Assembly: GCA_023151115.1 (NCBI GenBank) | Contig: JAKLJP010000082.1 | Coordinates: 1 to 21,874 of the forward strand | Source of the DNA: Anaerolineae bacterium | GTDB lineage: Bacteria; Chloroflexota; Anaerolineae; 4572-78; J111 | DNA: 21,874 bases | Reading direction: 5' to 3' | Shown: piece after piece, positions 21,722-21,874 of the stretch | Numbering within the stretch: the first letter of the stretch is position 1 | Layout of the letters: every line of letters starts with the position of its first letter | The notes under the pieces: model-generated | Databases searched by the model: none | What the model was told of the DNA's origin: nothing | What the model saw: the letters and a program-made list of their open reading frames with translations, nothing else | Program-made: the position numbers and the translations under genes

Positions 21722-21823
21722 TCAGTTCGGTTTTTTTCTCTACAAGATTAACAAGATTAACAAGATAAAACTGATCGAAACCTTGTTAATCTTGTTACAC
21801 TATCTTTGCACTTTAAGAACTGA
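21722..21823. repeat. Nested inverted repeat with 9-bp tandem units
   Basis: Inside, ACAAGATTA is repeated about three times, and 21749-21764 (TAACAAGATTAACAAG) pairs perfectly with 21782-21797, 16 bp. Outside, TCAGTTC (21722-21728) pairs with GAACTGA (21817-21823). It follows the histidine-phosphatase stop and may act as its terminator, although the T run comes before, not after, the stem. Same tandem-plus-foldback plan as the period-7 loci, with another period. Confidence 0.75.
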
Positions 21824-21874
21824 ATATAGCCAATTGGGTCGTGATTTGCTCGACCGATAGGCCGGACTTGAATT
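21824..21874. other. Right edge, nothing recognised
   Basis: About 50 bp after the last hairpin. No start codon with a convincing frame or ribosome site is visible before the window ends. Confidence 0.4.

Noticed and set aside
1..21874. A defence island, prophage or biosynthetic cluster
   Set aside because: No nuclease, methyltransferase, toxin-antitoxin, phage structural or synthase genes are present; the genes are transport, protease, metabolic and envelope types.

Overview
The window reads as a chromosomal segment of a GC-rich bacterium, most likely a member of the Chloroflexota (Anaerolineae/Caldilineae-like). That placement is an inference from remembered family resemblance: a nucleoside-type BMP ABC operon, LysM-CAP surface proteins with Thr/Pro/Ala linkers, a fused double-domain phosphofructokinase, an HDAC-family deacetylase, and intergenic repeats of a kind I associate with that phylum. 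No rRNA, tRNA, CRISPR array or prophage was seen. I do not recognise a multi-gene defence system or biosynthetic cluster. Apart from one dead IS66 element the gene content is housekeeping, transport and small accessory functions.

Layout. (1) 121-1358: decayed IS66 transposase in three reading frames. (2) 1373-6815, minus strand: a nucleoside/purine-type ABC transporter operon read from right to left (BMP lipoprotein, double ABC ATPase, permease, permease), followed by a small DMT/YdcZ-type membrane protein. (3) 7010-8125: a cupin (DUF985) gene broken by one base in a G7 run, and two small convergent membrane-protein genes whose promoters imply leaderless mRNAs. (4) 8192-11135, plus strand: LsrG-like ABM monooxygenase, iron-type alcohol dehydrogenase and a DUF362 protein, closed by a strong bidirectional terminator. 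(5) 11238-13136, minus: ftsH. A ~550 bp divergent regulatory region separates it from (6) 13687-16420, plus: two tandem paralogous LysM-CAP proteins, then a VOC/glyoxalase-fold protein. (7) 16865-20764, minus: double-domain phosphofructokinase, an AAC(6')-Ii-like acetyltransferase and an HDAC-family deacetylase. (8) 20985-21719, plus: a histidine-phosphatase-family protein behind a near-consensus promoter.

The most unusual feature lies between the genes. Eight gene junctions carry short tandem repeats with a 7-bp period. The unit sequence differs from locus to locus (GCGTGAT, GCGTCTT, GAGTAGG, GACCGGG, GACCGCC, TCTATCC types), but the period is constant, and seven of the eight fold back as tandem unit, loop, reverse complement. 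Three other junctions hold ~90-100 bp palindromic elements sharing the terminal inverted repeat CATGTCATTTCGA. One more junction has a 9-bp-period foldback. In the ABC operon every internal junction has a different stem-loop, which could set different mRNA stability for each gene. In places the repeats have become gene parts: the C-terminus of the HDAC protein, the Shine-Dalgarno region of the acetyltransferase, and the sequence just before the ATPase start.

Other points of note are the eukaryote-like PFK (N-half catalytic, C-half active site lost), a possible AUC start codon on the first LysM-CAP gene, and a metal-ligand His to Gln change in the iron-type alcohol dehydrogenase.
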